From assembly GCA_002305015.1 (NCBI GenBank), contig DBPW01000018.1, forward strand, positions 81,835-145,834: a stretch of DNA of 64,000 nucleotides, given 5' to 3'. This stretch comes from Bacteroidales bacterium UBA1410 (GTDB lineage: Bacteria > Bacteroidota > Bacteroidia > Bacteroidales > Dysgonomonadaceae). Positions 17,907-27,036 of this stretch are shown here, piece by piece. A program made the position numbers and the translations under genes. Each line of letters begins with the position of its first letter. Positions within the stretch are counted from its first letter, which is position 1. Below the pieces are notes generated by a model. It saw only the letters and a program-made list of their open reading frames with translations. It had not been told where the DNA came from and did not search any database.

Positions 17907-18635
17907 TTAGGGTTTTGTCGTTTCTTCGTCACCGCATTTTCGGCTTAGTTTGACGGTTAATAAGGCTTGGCTTACTTCTTTGTTGATGTTGTAAATAAGA
18001 GTTTGATAGGGCCTTGCACCTTTTAGATATGCCAAGGCATTGATAATTTCAACCAACCTGGAAAATGCTTTTTGCATGTTTTCACGTGCTTCTTTGGCTT
18101 TCCCTGCTGCAATGGCTTCTTCAACCCGGTTACGGTCGTTATAGACTTCCTCTAACGCATCGTTATACGCTGCAAGTTTTTCTATGCGTGGCATTGCCGA
18201 AACTAATGCCACATACGCAGCGTTTTGTGGCGAAGAGAAATCTTCCAAGATGTTTTTGATGATGGATGTTTCTTCGCGTAAAGGTTTTCGCTCGATATTT
18301 TTACCGTAGCTGTGTATTATGTTGATCAGGCGTTCGGCTGCTTCGGCTATCTGAGGATCGGGATGCATTTTTTGTGCTTTCAGGTAACTGCGTAAAGCTT
18401 TAAATTCTTTATCGCGATCCTCATCGAGTAGTAAGATTTTCTCGGTCAATCCGCTTTTATATAGCGGGCTTATTGTTTCGGAAAAAGCAGTAAAGGCAGG
18501 CAAAAAGTCTGTTTCGTATGCTTTTTTCAGCTTTAAAGTTTCCAAATCTTCTTTTTTCAGGTGGTTATTGATGTTTTTCATCACTTGAAAAAAATCCATC
18601 ATGTGCATATTGCGCAAATTCGATCTTTTTACCAT
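17907..18635 (-). CDS. DUF6261-like helical protein of unknown function
   Basis: A 242-aa, strongly helical, charged cytoplasmic protein without signal peptide or membrane segments. The N-terminal RSNLRNMHMMDFFQVM pattern and overall length recall the Bacteroidales DUF6261 family; I recognise this by eye only. No catalytic motif is visible. Monocistronic, with a -7 box (TAGTTTTG) at 18704-18711. No function should be assumed. Confidence 0.75.
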   Translation of the reverse strand: MVKRSNLRNMHMMDFFQVMKNINNHLKKEDLETLKLKKAYETDFLPAFTAFSETISPLYKSGLTEKILLLDEDRDKEFKALRSYLKAQKMHPDPQIAEAAERLINIIHSYGKNIERKPLREETSIIKNILEDFSSPQNAAYVALVSAMPRIEKLAAYNDALEEVYNDRNRVEEAIAAGKAKEARENMQKAFSRLVEIINALAYLKGARPYQTLIYNINKEVSQALLTVKLSRKCGDEETTKP

Positions 18636-18703
18636 TTTATTTTATTTTTGGTAGTTGATAATTATGTGTTCCTTAGAAAGCTGAACCGATTCGATGGTTT
18701 ACA

Positions 18704-18711
18704 CAAAACTA
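18704..18711 (-). promoter_or_regulatory. Candidate promoter -7 box of the DUF6261-like gene
   Basis: TAGTTTTG on the minus strand matches TAnnTTTG about 70 bp upstream of the ATG. A TTTG lies upstream at 18735-18738 with a 23-bp spacer, slightly longer than usual for a -33/-7 pair. Confidence 0.4.
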
Positions 18712-18769
18712 ACAAATAACCTTTTGCTTTTGTTCAAATAGTAGGGGGTTATCCGATTTTATGTTTGAT

Positions 18770-19582
18770 TTAAGGTTTTACATATGCCTTGATAATCCTT
18801 GCCTCTTTTTTGGGTCGTTCGTTGGCATCAGTAGGAAGAGCTGCAATTCGGTCGATTACTTCCAATCCTTCGATCACCTCCCCATATACCGTGTATTCTC
18901 CGTCTAAATGGTGTACACCGCCTAGGGTGGAATAGTCGGTTTTTTGTTCGGGGGAAAAGAAAAATTTACCGGGAGCAACTGCGTATAACGAATCCACGAT
19001 GTGGAGCACGGAATCGAGTTTGGCATTGAAGGCACGAGGATCGGTGGCTTTCAATTGAGCCAGTTCTTCTTTGTGGGGCGAGTAATGGCTACGAATGATT
19101 TTATTTTTTATGGGCACATTTACAGCCATTTCCAGTGTATCGAGTCTTCCCGGCGTGTATAGGGTTCCTTGAACGATATAAAATTGCGACATATCCGATT
19201 TTTTCTGCGGATTTTCTTTGTCTTCCCTTCGCGGAGCAGCCAGTGCTCCTTTTTTGTGATAATGGTTCGGCCGGATTTCGGGCATAATCTCCATATCGGT
19301 ACGTCCCGATCCGATGGCGATACCTGCAGGTGCATTGCGTGAGTCTTGAGCACCTCCCTGTATCATGAAATCTTTGATAACACGATGGAATAAGGTTCCA
19401 TCGAAATATCCTTGTTTTACCAATTTCAGAAAATATTCGCTGTGATGAGGAGTATCGTCATACAGTATCACTTTCATATCGCCATAATTGGTCGATATAA
19501 TTACGGCCGGATATTTTGTTTGTGCGCTTAAGATAGTCGCACCTGCAAATAGAACGAATAAAAGAAAGATGTATTTTCTCAT
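18770..19582 (-). CDS. Exported cyclophilin-type peptidyl-prolyl isomerase
   Basis: A 270-aa protein with an N-terminal signal peptide (hydrophobic 4-18, cleavage after SAQ). Cyclophilin signature FHRVIKDFMIQGG is intact, with the C-terminal GGVHHLDGEYTVYGEVIEG strand. About 90 residues between these motifs (TLYTPGRLDTLEM through KTDYST) form an insertion relative to minimal cyclophilins. It probably assists folding in the periplasm. It starts 6 bp after the LptF/G-type permease gene and is likely in one transcript with it and tgt. Confidence 0.9.
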   Translation of the reverse strand: MRKYIFLLFVLFAGATILSAQTKYPAVIISTNYGDMKVILYDDTPHHSEYFLKLVKQGYFDGTLFHRVIKDFMIQGGAQDSRNAPAGIAIGSGRTDMEIMPEIRPNHYHKKGALAAPRREDKENPQKKSDMSQFYIVQGTLYTPGRLDTLEMAVNVPIKNKIIRSHYSPHKEELAQLKATDPRAFNAKLDSVLHIVDSLYAVAPGKFFFSPEQKTDYSTLGGVHHLDGEYTVYGEVIEGLEVIDRIAALPTDANERPKKEARIIKAYVKP

Positions 19583-19588
19583 TTTTTA

Positions 19589-20698
19589 TTAGTTTGGTGC
19601 CCTGCGATACAGGAAAAAGGCAATGGCTGTAAATAAAAGGTTGGGTATCCATGCAGCGATAAAAGGACTCATCGTGCCCGATACGGCGAATGACGAACTG
19701 ATAGTCATAAACAGAATATAGGCCATGCTCAATATTAAGCCGATGCCGATGTTTAAACCCATGCCGCCTTTTACTTTTCGTGCCGATAATGATGCGCCGA
19801 TAATGGTTAGGATAAAAGCAGAAAGAATGGAAGCAATTCGCGAATGATATTCAATCTGAAAAGGCTGGATGTTTCCCATACCTCTTTTTTTCTGACTGCT
19901 GATATATTGTCGGAGTTCCGTCAATGTCATCATTTGCTGATCGGTTTTGGCGATAATAAAATCATTGGGAACAATTTGCAAGGTGGTATCGATGCTTGTT
20001 CCCGAAGTGATTTTTTCGCGTAAATTATCGAAGGTTCGTATCTGATAATCGTATATGGTCCAATGATAGGCGGAATCGTATTGGATAGATTGTGCGGTAA
20101 GACGGGATGTTAATTGGAGGCTATCGAATTTATCGAGTGAGAAATTATACCCTTTATTGGTGGAGAGATCAAAATTACCAAAATAGGCGATAGTGCCCGG
20201 AGCAACCATAAATTGAATGTCGCGGTCGCCAACTTTACGCTTTTTAGGGTCAATATATTTGGCTTCGAAGGCGATGCGGGTTTTGTTGGCAGGCGGAATA
20301 ATGTATCCTCCAAAAACGAAGGAAAAAAGAGCAATAATTAGGGCAGCGATCATATAAGGACGCATCATTCGCTTAAAGCTGATGCCGTTGGTAAGGATGG
20401 CGATAATTTCAGAATTATTGGCCATTTTTGATGTAAAAAAGATAACGGCCAGGAAAACGAACAAGGGGCTGAACAGGTTGGCGTAGTAAGGTATAAAGTT
20501 GAGGTAATAGTCAAAAACGATTTCTTTCAGGGGGGCACTATTGGTCATGAATTTATCGATTTTTTCGTTGATATCGAAAACCACTGCTATAGAAAGAATA
20601 AGAGTGATCATGAAGATAAATGTCCCCAGAAACTTTTTAATGATATATCGGTCTATCAGCTTTAGTCGAAAATGGTTGTTCATTTTGTTCCTTTCCAT
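19589..20698 (-). CDS. LptF/LptG-family permease (YjgP/YjgQ)
   Basis: A 369-aa inner-membrane protein of the LPS-export ABC transporter permease family. The N-terminus (LIDRYIIKKFLGTF) is typical. TM segments lie near residues 18-40, 62-85, 108-130 and a C-terminal trio (FILTIIGASLSARKVKG, GLILSMAYILFMTI, AWIPNLLFTAIAFFLYRR), with a periplasmic jellyroll between. It cannot be assigned to LptF versus LptG by eye. The start ATG directly abuts the tgt stop codon; ATG 20683 is an alternative. Confidence 0.9.
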   Translation of the reverse strand: MERNKMNNHFRLKLIDRYIIKKFLGTFIFMITLILSIAVVFDINEKIDKFMTNSAPLKEIVFDYYLNFIPYYANLFSPLFVFLAVIFFTSKMANNSEIIAILTNGISFKRMMRPYMIAALIIALFSFVFGGYIIPPANKTRIAFEAKYIDPKKRKVGDRDIQFMVAPGTIAYFGNFDLSTNKGYNFSLDKFDSLQLTSRLTAQSIQYDSAYHWTIYDYQIRTFDNLREKITSGTSIDTTLQIVPNDFIIAKTDQQMMTLTELRQYISSQKKRGMGNIQPFQIEYHSRIASILSAFILTIIGASLSARKVKGGMGLNIGIGLILSMAYILFMTISSSFAVSGTMSPFIAAWIPNLLFTAIAFFLYRRAPN

Positions 20699-21829
20699 CT
20701 ATAATCGTCTCATCACATTTTCTATCGTGTCATTTTTCCATATCGAGAAATCGCCTGCAATGATATGTTCTCTTGCTTCACGCATAAGTTGAAGATAAAA
20801 AGCAAGATTATGAATGGATGCAATTTGCAGTCCCAAAATTTCTTTTGTGTTGAAAAGATGACGCAGATAGGCTTTGCTGTATAAGGAATCGACAAACGAG
20901 GTACCGTTTTCGTCGAGAGGCGAAAAATCGTTTTTCCAACGTTCGTTGCGCATGTTCATGATGCCGTTTTTTGTAAATACTTGTCCGTTTCGGCCATTAT
21001 GGGTGGGTATGATGCAGTCAAACATGTCGACTCCGCGTTCAATGGCTTCGAGTATGTTGGCGGGAGTTCCTACACCCATCAGGTAGCGGGGTTTGTCTTT
21101 AGGAAGAATTTCGTTTACCAATTCAATCATTTCGTACATTTTTTCGGTAGGTTCACCCACAGCGAGTCCGCCGATAGCATTTCCTTCAGCCTCTTTTGCT
21201 GCAACATTTTCGGCAGCACGGCGACGCAAATCGGGATATACACACCCTTGAACGATAGGGAACAGCGTTTGCGAATAACCATAGGGACATTCGGTTTCGC
21301 GAAAACGGGTAACGCATCTATCGAGCCAGCGCTCGGTTAGTTCCAATGATTTTTTGGCGTAAGTATAATCAGCCGTACCGGGTGTACATTCATCAAACGC
21401 CATGATGATGTCTGCACCGATAATGCGTTGAATGTCTATAACATTCTCGGGTGTGAAAAAATGTCTCGATCCGTCGATATGGGATTGAAACAGGGCGCCT
21501 TCTTCGGTAAGTTTGCGGTTTTCGGCCAGCGAAAATACCTGAAACCCTCCGCTGTCGGTCAGTAAGGGTTTATCCCAACTAGTAAATTTATGCATCCCCC
21601 CGGCTTGTCGCAAAATTTCTAACCCCGGTCGAAGATACAGATGGTAAGTATTGCCCAAAATAATTTGGGCTTTGATATCGTTCTTTAGTTCGGTGATATG
21701 AACTGCTTTTACACTTCCCGCTGTACCTACAGGCATAAATATCGGCGTTTCCACTTGTCCGTGGTCGGTGGTAATTAATCCTGCTCTTGCGTTCGATTTC
21801 GGATCGGTATGTTGAAGTTGAAAATCCAA
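20699..21829 (-). CDS. tgt: Queuine tRNA-ribosyltransferase
   Basis: A 376-aa tRNA-guanine transglycosylase that inserts the queuosine precursor at position 34 of GUN tRNAs. Motifs: TDSGGFQVFSL with the catalytic Asp, IMAFDECTPG, GGLAVGEP, YLMGVGTP, and nucleophile Asp in DMFDCIIPTHNGRNGQ. The usual zinc-site Cys/His pattern is only partly visible by eye. The open frame extends to ATG 21880, but the extension contains a perfect -7 box (21857-21864) and the family begins near DFQLQHTDPKSNARAG, so I place the start at TTG 21829. It heads a unit with the permease and cyclophilin genes. Confidence 0.92.
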   Translation of the reverse strand: MDFQLQHTDPKSNARAGLITTDHGQVETPIFMPVGTAGSVKAVHITELKNDIKAQIILGNTYHLYLRPGLEILRQAGGMHKFTSWDKPLLTDSGGFQVFSLAENRKLTEEGALFQSHIDGSRHFFTPENVIDIQRIIGADIIMAFDECTPGTADYTYAKKSLELTERWLDRCVTRFRETECPYGYSQTLFPIVQGCVYPDLRRRAAENVAAKEAEGNAIGGLAVGEPTEKMYEMIELVNEILPKDKPRYLMGVGTPANILEAIERGVDMFDCIIPTHNGRNGQVFTKNGIMNMRNERWKNDFSPLDENGTSFVDSLYSKAYLRHLFNTKEILGLQIASIHNLAFYLQLMREAREHIIAGDFSIWKNDTIENVMRRL

Positions 21830-21856
21830 TATGTTTATTCTCTGTAATTTTAACGA

Positions 21857-21864
21857 CAAAGATA
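21857..21864 (-). promoter_or_regulatory. -7 promoter box of tgt
   Basis: TATCTTTG on the minus strand, an exact TAnnTTTG match, 27 bp upstream of the proposed TTG start and inside the longer open frame. It is the main reason for preferring the short form. Confidence 0.5.
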
Positions 21865-22002
21865 GTAAATCTGTCATCATAAACTGAATAGAAGAAATTT
21901 AAAAATAGTTATGTAGATTACGAATAGTTGTCTTTGAAAGTATTATGGATCTCGCTTAAATATTTTTAACGGCAAAAGCAAGGGAAACCGCTTTAACATT
22001 TC

Positions 22003-22010
22003 TATTTTTG
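22003..22010 (+). promoter_or_regulatory. -7 promoter box of the Bat operon
   Basis: TATTTTTG matches TAnnTTTG 40 bp upstream of the moxR ATG. A 7-bp hairpin (AATAACA/TGTTATT, 22016-22035) follows within the leader. Confidence 0.45.
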
Positions 22011-22050
22011 TAGCTAATAACAATCTCCTGTTATTTAATAATCCCATAAT

Positions 22051-23046
22051 ATGAGTCAAGTAGTTGATATAAAAGAACTAAATGAAAAGATTGAAAGGGA
22101 AAGTGCTTTTGTTAGGACAATCATGAACGGAATGGACAAAGTGATTGTCGGACAGAAACATCTTGTAGAATCGCTTCTGATAGGGTTGTTGTCTGATGGA
22201 CATATTTTGCTGGAAGGAGTGCCGGGTCTAGCGAAGACGTTGGCAATCAAATCTCTGGCTCAGTTGATTGATGCCAAATACAATCGTATTCAGTTTACCC
22301 CCGACCTGTTGCCTGCTGACCTCATCGGTACAATGATATACAGTCAGCGTACAGAAGAGTTTATCGTAAAACATGGGCCTGTTTTTGCTAATTTTGTTTT
22401 GGCCGATGAAATAAATCGTGCTCCGGCCAAAGTGCAAAGTGCATTGCTCGAAGCCATGCAGGAACGACAGGTAACCATTGGCGAAAAAACGTACAAATTG
22501 CCACATCCTTTTTTGGTGATGGCTACACAGAACCCTATCGAACAAGAGGGGACTTACCCACTTCCCGAAGCTCAGGTTGACCGTTTCATGTTGAAGGTAG
22601 TGATTGGTTATCCCGATAAAGAAGAAGAGAAAAAAATTATACGACAGAATATTTATGAACCGGTAAGCATCGATCGCCCTGTAATTACAGCTGACGATGT
22701 GCTGAATGCACGTGAGGTGGTTCGCGAAGTGTATATCGATGAAAAAATCGAACACTATATAGTAGATATTGTTTTTGCAACTCGTTATCCCGATTTGTAC
22801 GGACTGGCTAACCTTAAAGAAATGATCGGATTCGGTGCTTCTCCTCGTGGTTCTATCAATTTGGCATTAGCTGCTCGTGCTTATGCTTTCATCAAACATC
22901 GCGGATATGTGATACCCGAAGATATTCGTGCTGTTTGTCATGACGTGCTTCGTCATCGCATAGGTCTTACTTATGAGGCTGAAGCCAATAATATGACCTC
23001 AGAAGAAATTATTAGCGAAATTCTGAACAAGGTTGAGGTTCCTTAA
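22051..23046 (+). CDS. moxR: MoxR-type AAA+ ATPase
   Basis: A 331-aa AAA+ chaperone-like ATPase. Walker A GVPGLAKT (56-63), Walker B VLADEINRA (about 117-125), sensor-1 ATQNP, arginine-finger region PEAQVDRF. MoxR proteins are paired with vWA-domain proteins and are thought to act on their metal-binding assembly. Here it opens the Bat operon and is followed 31 bp later by the DUF58 gene. The biochemical role of Bat systems is unresolved; links to oxidative stress or envelope integrity come from other species. Confidence 0.94.
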   Translation: MSQVVDIKELNEKIERESAFVRTIMNGMDKVIVGQKHLVESLLIGLLSDGHILLEGVPGLAKTLAIKSLAQLIDAKYNRIQFTPDLLPADLIGTMIYSQRTEEFIVKHGPVFANFVLADEINRAPAKVQSALLEAMQERQVTIGEKTYKLPHPFLVMATQNPIEQEGTYPLPEAQVDRFMLKVVIGYPDKEEEKKIIRQNIYEPVSIDRPVITADDVLNAREVVREVYIDEKIEHYIVDIVFATRYPDLYGLANLKEMIGFGASPRGSINLALAARAYAFIKHRGYVIPEDIRAVCHDVLRHRIGLTYEAEANNMTSEEIISEILNKVEVP

Positions 23047-23077
23047 TGCATGTGGATATAACTGACAGGTTGAATTA

Positions 23078-23947
23078 ATGGAAACATCCGAACTGTTAAA
23101 GAAAGTACGCCATATTGAAATAAAAGCACGGGGTTTGTCGCAAAATATTTTTGCAGGGCAGTATCATTCGGCTTTTAAAGGGAGAGGTATGCTCTTTTCG
23201 GAAGTCCGTGAATACCAGTATGGAGATGATTTGCGCGATATCGACTGGAAGGTGACGGCACGATACAATCGTCCCTATGTGAAGATATACGAAGAAGAGC
23301 GTGAACTAACGGTGATGCTGGTCATTGATGTGTCAGGAAGCCTTACCTTTGGTTCTTCCGTTATGATAAAGCGTGATATGGTTGCAGAAATTGCTGCTAC
23401 TCTAGCTTTCTCGGCTATTCAAAATAATGACAAAATCGGGGTTATTTTTTTCTCGGATGAAGTTGAAAAATTTATCCCTCCTCGAAAAGGGAAGAAGCAT
23501 ATTCTTTATATCATTAGGGAGATTTTAAGCTTCGAGCCGAAAAATCAGGGGACGGAGATTAGTGTAGCTTTGCGATATCTCACAAATGCAATCAAAAAAC
23601 GGTGCACGGCGTTTCTTATTTCCGACTTTATCGATCCCGATGATTATAAACAATCGTTGCGAATTGCAAATCGAAAGCATGATATCGTTGCCGTTCAGGT
23701 ATACGATAAACTCAGCACTAACCTCAAACCTGTGGGATTAATGAAAGTAAAAGATCCGGAGACAGAAGAGGAAACGTGGATAGATACTTCATCGACAAAA
23801 GTAAGGAACGAATACAGTACCTGGTGGAACAAACGACAGTTTGAAATGCATAATGCTTTTCGGCAAAGCAGCGTTGACTATGTTTCGGTTTCAACCGATG
23901 ACGATTATGTAAAATCGTTGTTGCAATTGTTTCAGCAAAGAAGATAA
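23078..23947 (+). CDS. DUF58 domain protein (vWA-like)
   Basis: A 289-aa cytosolic protein. The DUF58 signature GDDLRDIDWKVTARYNRPYVKIYEEER is visible in parts (GDDLRDIDWKVTAR at about 49-62), followed by a vWA-like MIDAS strand VMLVIDVSGSL (DVSGS). No membrane segment, unlike longer DUF58 proteins. Second gene of the Bat operon, almost always next to moxR. Its role is inferred as a partner of the ATPase. Confidence 0.92.
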   Translation: METSELLKKVRHIEIKARGLSQNIFAGQYHSAFKGRGMLFSEVREYQYGDDLRDIDWKVTARYNRPYVKIYEEERELTVMLVIDVSGSLTFGSSVMIKRDMVAEIAATLAFSAIQNNDKIGVIFFSDEVEKFIPPRKGKKHILYIIREILSFEPKNQGTEISVALRYLTNAIKKRCTAFLISDFIDPDDYKQSLRIANRKHDIVAVQVYDKLSTNLKPVGLMKVKDPETEEETWIDTSSTKVRNEYSTWWNKRQFEMHNAFRQSSVDYVSVSTDDDYVKSLLQLFQQRR

Positions 23948-23960
23948 AGGAAAGTATTAA

Positions 23961-25013
23961 GTGAAAAGTTCGAGCGTTAGATATTGGCTTAAGATAATAG
24001 GGCTCTTTGCTTTGGCGATTGCTCTATTTTCGGAATATTCGTTTGCTCAAGGAGTGTCGGTAAGGGCTACTGTACAGCCTCCCCAAATTATGATCGGGCA
24101 ACAAGCTTTGATTGATTTGCAAGTTATTGCTCCCAAAGACAAAAACATTCAATTTCCGGTTTATGAAAAGGAGATTGTTCCCGGAGTAGAGGTAGTTGCT
24201 ATGCTGAAACCCGATACGGTGATCGAAAATAATGTGATGACGATTAATTTCAAATATGTTGTCACCTCTTTCGATTCCACCTTATACCATATACCCGGCA
24301 TTCCTATATTCGACGGAAAAGATACCCTACTTTCCAATTCTATTGGGATAAAAGTAGTTTCTCCTGTTTTAAAGGATTCCACCCTTGCTTATCTTGAAAA
24401 ATTGAAATCGGGTGAAACGGATTCCATCGATTTTAATCAGCTTGGACTAAACGATATAAAGCCAATACAAAAACCTCCTTTTGTATGGACAGATTATCTG
24501 GGTATTTTATGGATTGTTTTGGGTATATTGCTTCTCTTTGCTCTTATCGCAGCGATTATTTATTTTATACTCCACAAGAAAAAGAAAGGGTATTTCTTTA
24601 CGCCTACGCCGGTGTTGCCTGCTCATGTTCGAGCCCTTAATGAATTGGATAAGCTGAAAGCCGATAAAATATGGCAGCAAGGTAGAGAAAAAGAATTCTA
24701 TACCCGACTTACCGATATTCTCAGGCAATATCTCTATGAACGCTATGGGATGAAGGCAAGAGAAATGACTTCAGGAGAAATTTTGAATGAGATGCGTAAA
24801 TATACCGAAGCTGAGTCGGTTTATGAAAATTTGAAGCAAGTATTATCTACAGCCGATTTGGTGAAATTTGCAAAGTATAAGCCTTATCCCGATGAAAATG
24901 ACTTGAGCATAATGAATGCTTACTTTGTTGTGAATCAAACCCGTGAACCGGATCCTCTTCCCGATAAGAACGAAAATGAGGATGATGAGAGTAAAAGAAA
25001 AGAGCAGTTATGA
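23961..25013 (+). CDS. Bat-operon membrane protein with signal peptide and one TM segment
   Basis: A 350-aa protein starting with GTG. N-terminal signal sequence (IIGLFALAIALFSEYSFAQ), a beta-rich periplasmic domain about 30-170 that recalls the BatD N-terminus, one TM segment about 178-202, then a charged cytoplasmic tail. The tail has a helical domain (EFYTRLTDILRQYLYERYGM) similar to that in BatD-like proteins. It ends in an ATGA overlap with batA. I know of no named function for it. Confidence 0.85.
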   Translation: MKSSSVRYWLKIIGLFALAIALFSEYSFAQGVSVRATVQPPQIMIGQQALIDLQVIAPKDKNIQFPVYEKEIVPGVEVVAMLKPDTVIENNVMTINFKYVVTSFDSTLYHIPGIPIFDGKDTLLSNSIGIKVVSPVLKDSTLAYLEKLKSGETDSIDFNQLGLNDIKPIQKPPFVWTDYLGILWIVLGILLLFALIAAIIYFILHKKKKGYFFTPTPVLPAHVRALNELDKLKADKIWQQGREKEFYTRLTDILRQYLYERYGMKAREMTSGEILNEMRKYTEAESVYENLKQVLSTADLVKFAKYKPYPDENDLSIMNAYFVVNQTREPDPLPDKNENEDDESKRKEQL

Positions 25014-25993
25014 CGTTTGCACATTCAGAATATTTATATTTGCTGTTGATCCTTATACCCCTTATTGTGTGGTATATCGTCCGTTTATCGAAGATGCAGG
25101 CTTCCTTTAAATTAGCCTCTACTCAAGCGTTTAAAGGGATGAAAAAAAACCTGAGGGTATATATGCGTCATTTGCCGTTTGTTTTGCGTGTGATCGCTAT
25201 TGCGCTCATTATTATTGTAATTGCTCGTCCACAATCGGTTAGCAGCTGGAATGAAACAAAAACACAGGGAATAGATATTGTACTGGCTTTAGATGTTTCG
25301 GGATCGATGCTGGCTCAGGATTTGAAACCCAATCGGTTGGAAGCTGCCAAAAAAGTAGCTGCCGAATTTATAAATACGCGAAAAAATGACAAGATAGGTT
25401 TAGTGATTTTTGCCGGAGAAAGTTTTACTCAATGTCCATTAACAACCGATCATAAGGTATTGTTGAATTTGCTGAAAGAAGTCGATTTCGGATTAATTGA
25501 AGACGGAACTGCCATTGGGTTGGGTTTAGCAAACGCTGTGAATAGGTTGAAAGATAGTGAGTCGTCATCGAAAGTAATTATCCTGCTCACCGACGGAACA
25601 AATAACAGGGGGCAAATTGCTCCTCTCACAGCGGCTGATTTAGCGCGTTCGTACGGCATAAGAGTATATACCATAGGTGTGGGCTCTAAGGGAATGGCTC
25701 CGACACCTGTTCAAACACCATTTGGAATGCGATTGCAAAATATGCCGGTAGACATTGATGAAAAAACGCTAACCGAAATTGCTTCCATGACAGGTGGAAA
25801 ATATTTTCGTGCCGAAGACACCGAGGGATTGCGTCATATTTATAATGAAATCGATCAAATGGAGAAATATCTCATCAGTGTTCAAAATGTAAGTCGTAAA
25901 GAGGAATTGTTCGTACCTTTTGGTTTGGTAGCTCTTGCATTGGTTCTCATTGAGCTCATTCTGCGGCGAACATGGTTGAGAACAATCCCATAA
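25010..25993 (+). CDS. batA: BatA, vWA-domain membrane protein
   Basis: A 327-aa protein: two N-terminal TM segments (about 7-24 and 56-75), a periplasmic vWA domain with MIDAS DVSGSM (about 94-99), the conserved Thr/Asp region (LLTDGTNNRG), and a C-terminal TM (FGLVALALVLIELIL). The domain binds divalent metal through the MIDAS. The start overlaps the previous stop by 4 bp (ATGA), indicating translational coupling. Paralogous with the next gene. Confidence 0.93.
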   Translation: MTFAHSEYLYLLLILIPLIVWYIVRLSKMQASFKLASTQAFKGMKKNLRVYMRHLPFVLRVIAIALIIIVIARPQSVSSWNETKTQGIDIVLALDVSGSMLAQDLKPNRLEAAKKVAAEFINTRKNDKIGLVIFAGESFTQCPLTTDHKVLLNLLKEVDFGLIEDGTAIGLGLANAVNRLKDSESSSKVIILLTDGTNNRGQIAPLTAADLARSYGIRVYTIGVGSKGMAPTPVQTPFGMRLQNMPVDIDEKTLTEIASMTGGKYFRAEDTEGLRHIYNEIDQMEKYLISVQNVSRKEELFVPFGLVALALVLIELILRRTWLRTIP

Positions 25994-26013
25994 AATATTG
26001 AACTGTAATAGCT

Positions 26014-27036
26014 ATGTTTCGATTTGAAAATCCTGAGTTTCTGTATTTGTTTCTTGCGATGCCCTTCTTGGTGGCATTCTATATATGGTCGAATATAAAA
26101 AAAAGGAAAGACGTGGAGAAATTGGGCACGCTTTCGTTGCTCAAACAAATGATGCCCGATCTTTCGCTTAAACGTTCGTATTTAAAATTCTGGTTGATTT
26201 TCGGTGCCTTGTGTTCAGGAATTTTTATGGTGGCACGTCCACAATTCGGAACCAAGGTGGAAACAGTCGAAAAAAAAGGAATCGAATTGGTGGTAGCAAT
26301 TGATGTTTCGAATTCTATGTTAGCTCGCGATGTTTCACCTGACAGGCTTACTCGCGCGAAACAAATTCTTACCCGTATCATTGATGAGAGAAAAGAAGAT
26401 CAGGTTGCTTTGATTGTATTTGCCGGTGAAGCTTTTGTTCAGATGCCCCTTACTTCCGATACACAATCGGCTAAATTGTTTTTAAATTCCATCGATCCGG
26501 GTCTTGTTCCTGTTCAGGGAACAGCAATTGCCGATGCTATTCAATTGGGAATAAATTCTTTTTCGAGTGAAAAAAATGTGGGTAAAGCCATGATAATTAT
26601 CACCGATGGAGAAGATCACGAAGGAAATGCCATGGAAATGGCCAAAAAAGCCGCCGAACAGGGAATTATGGTTAACGTTTTGGGAATAGGAACACCGGAG
26701 GGAGTTCCTGTTCCCGAATCGGAATACAGTAATGATTTCAAAACCGATAGCGAAGGAAAAGTGGTTGTTTCGCGTTTAAACGAACAAATGTGTAAAGAAA
26801 TTGCTCAGAACGGTAAAGGTTTGTATGTCAGGGTTGATAATACGAATTCAGCTCTTCGTGCTCTGCAGGCAGAATTAGAGAAGCTTCAGAAGAAAGATTC
26901 GACAAGTATTGCTTATTCCGAGTACGACGAAAAATATGCTGTTTTTGCATGGATTTTGCTTGGTTTATTGATTATTGAGATACTGATTTACGATAAAAAG
27001 AACCCATTGTTTAAAAATGTTCATATTTTCAAATGA
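26014..27036 (+). CDS. batB: BatB, vWA-domain membrane protein
   Basis: A 340-aa paralog of BatA with the same topology: N-terminal TM segments (about 8-25, 59-76), MIDAS DVSNSM (about 93-98), ITDGEDHEG metal motif, and a C-terminal TM (AVFAWILLGLLIIEILIY). BatA and BatB are thought to form a heteromeric complex. The ATGA overlap with batC points to coupled translation. Confidence 0.93.
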   Translation: MFRFENPEFLYLFLAMPFLVAFYIWSNIKKRKDVEKLGTLSLLKQMMPDLSLKRSYLKFWLIFGALCSGIFMVARPQFGTKVETVEKKGIELVVAIDVSNSMLARDVSPDRLTRAKQILTRIIDERKEDQVALIVFAGEAFVQMPLTSDTQSAKLFLNSIDPGLVPVQGTAIADAIQLGINSFSSEKNVGKAMIIITDGEDHEGNAMEMAKKAAEQGIMVNVLGIGTPEGVPVPESEYSNDFKTDSEGKVVVSRLNEQMCKEIAQNGKGLYVRVDNTNSALRALQAELEKLQKKDSTSIAYSEYDEKYAVFAWILLGLLIIEILIYDKKNPLFKNVHIFK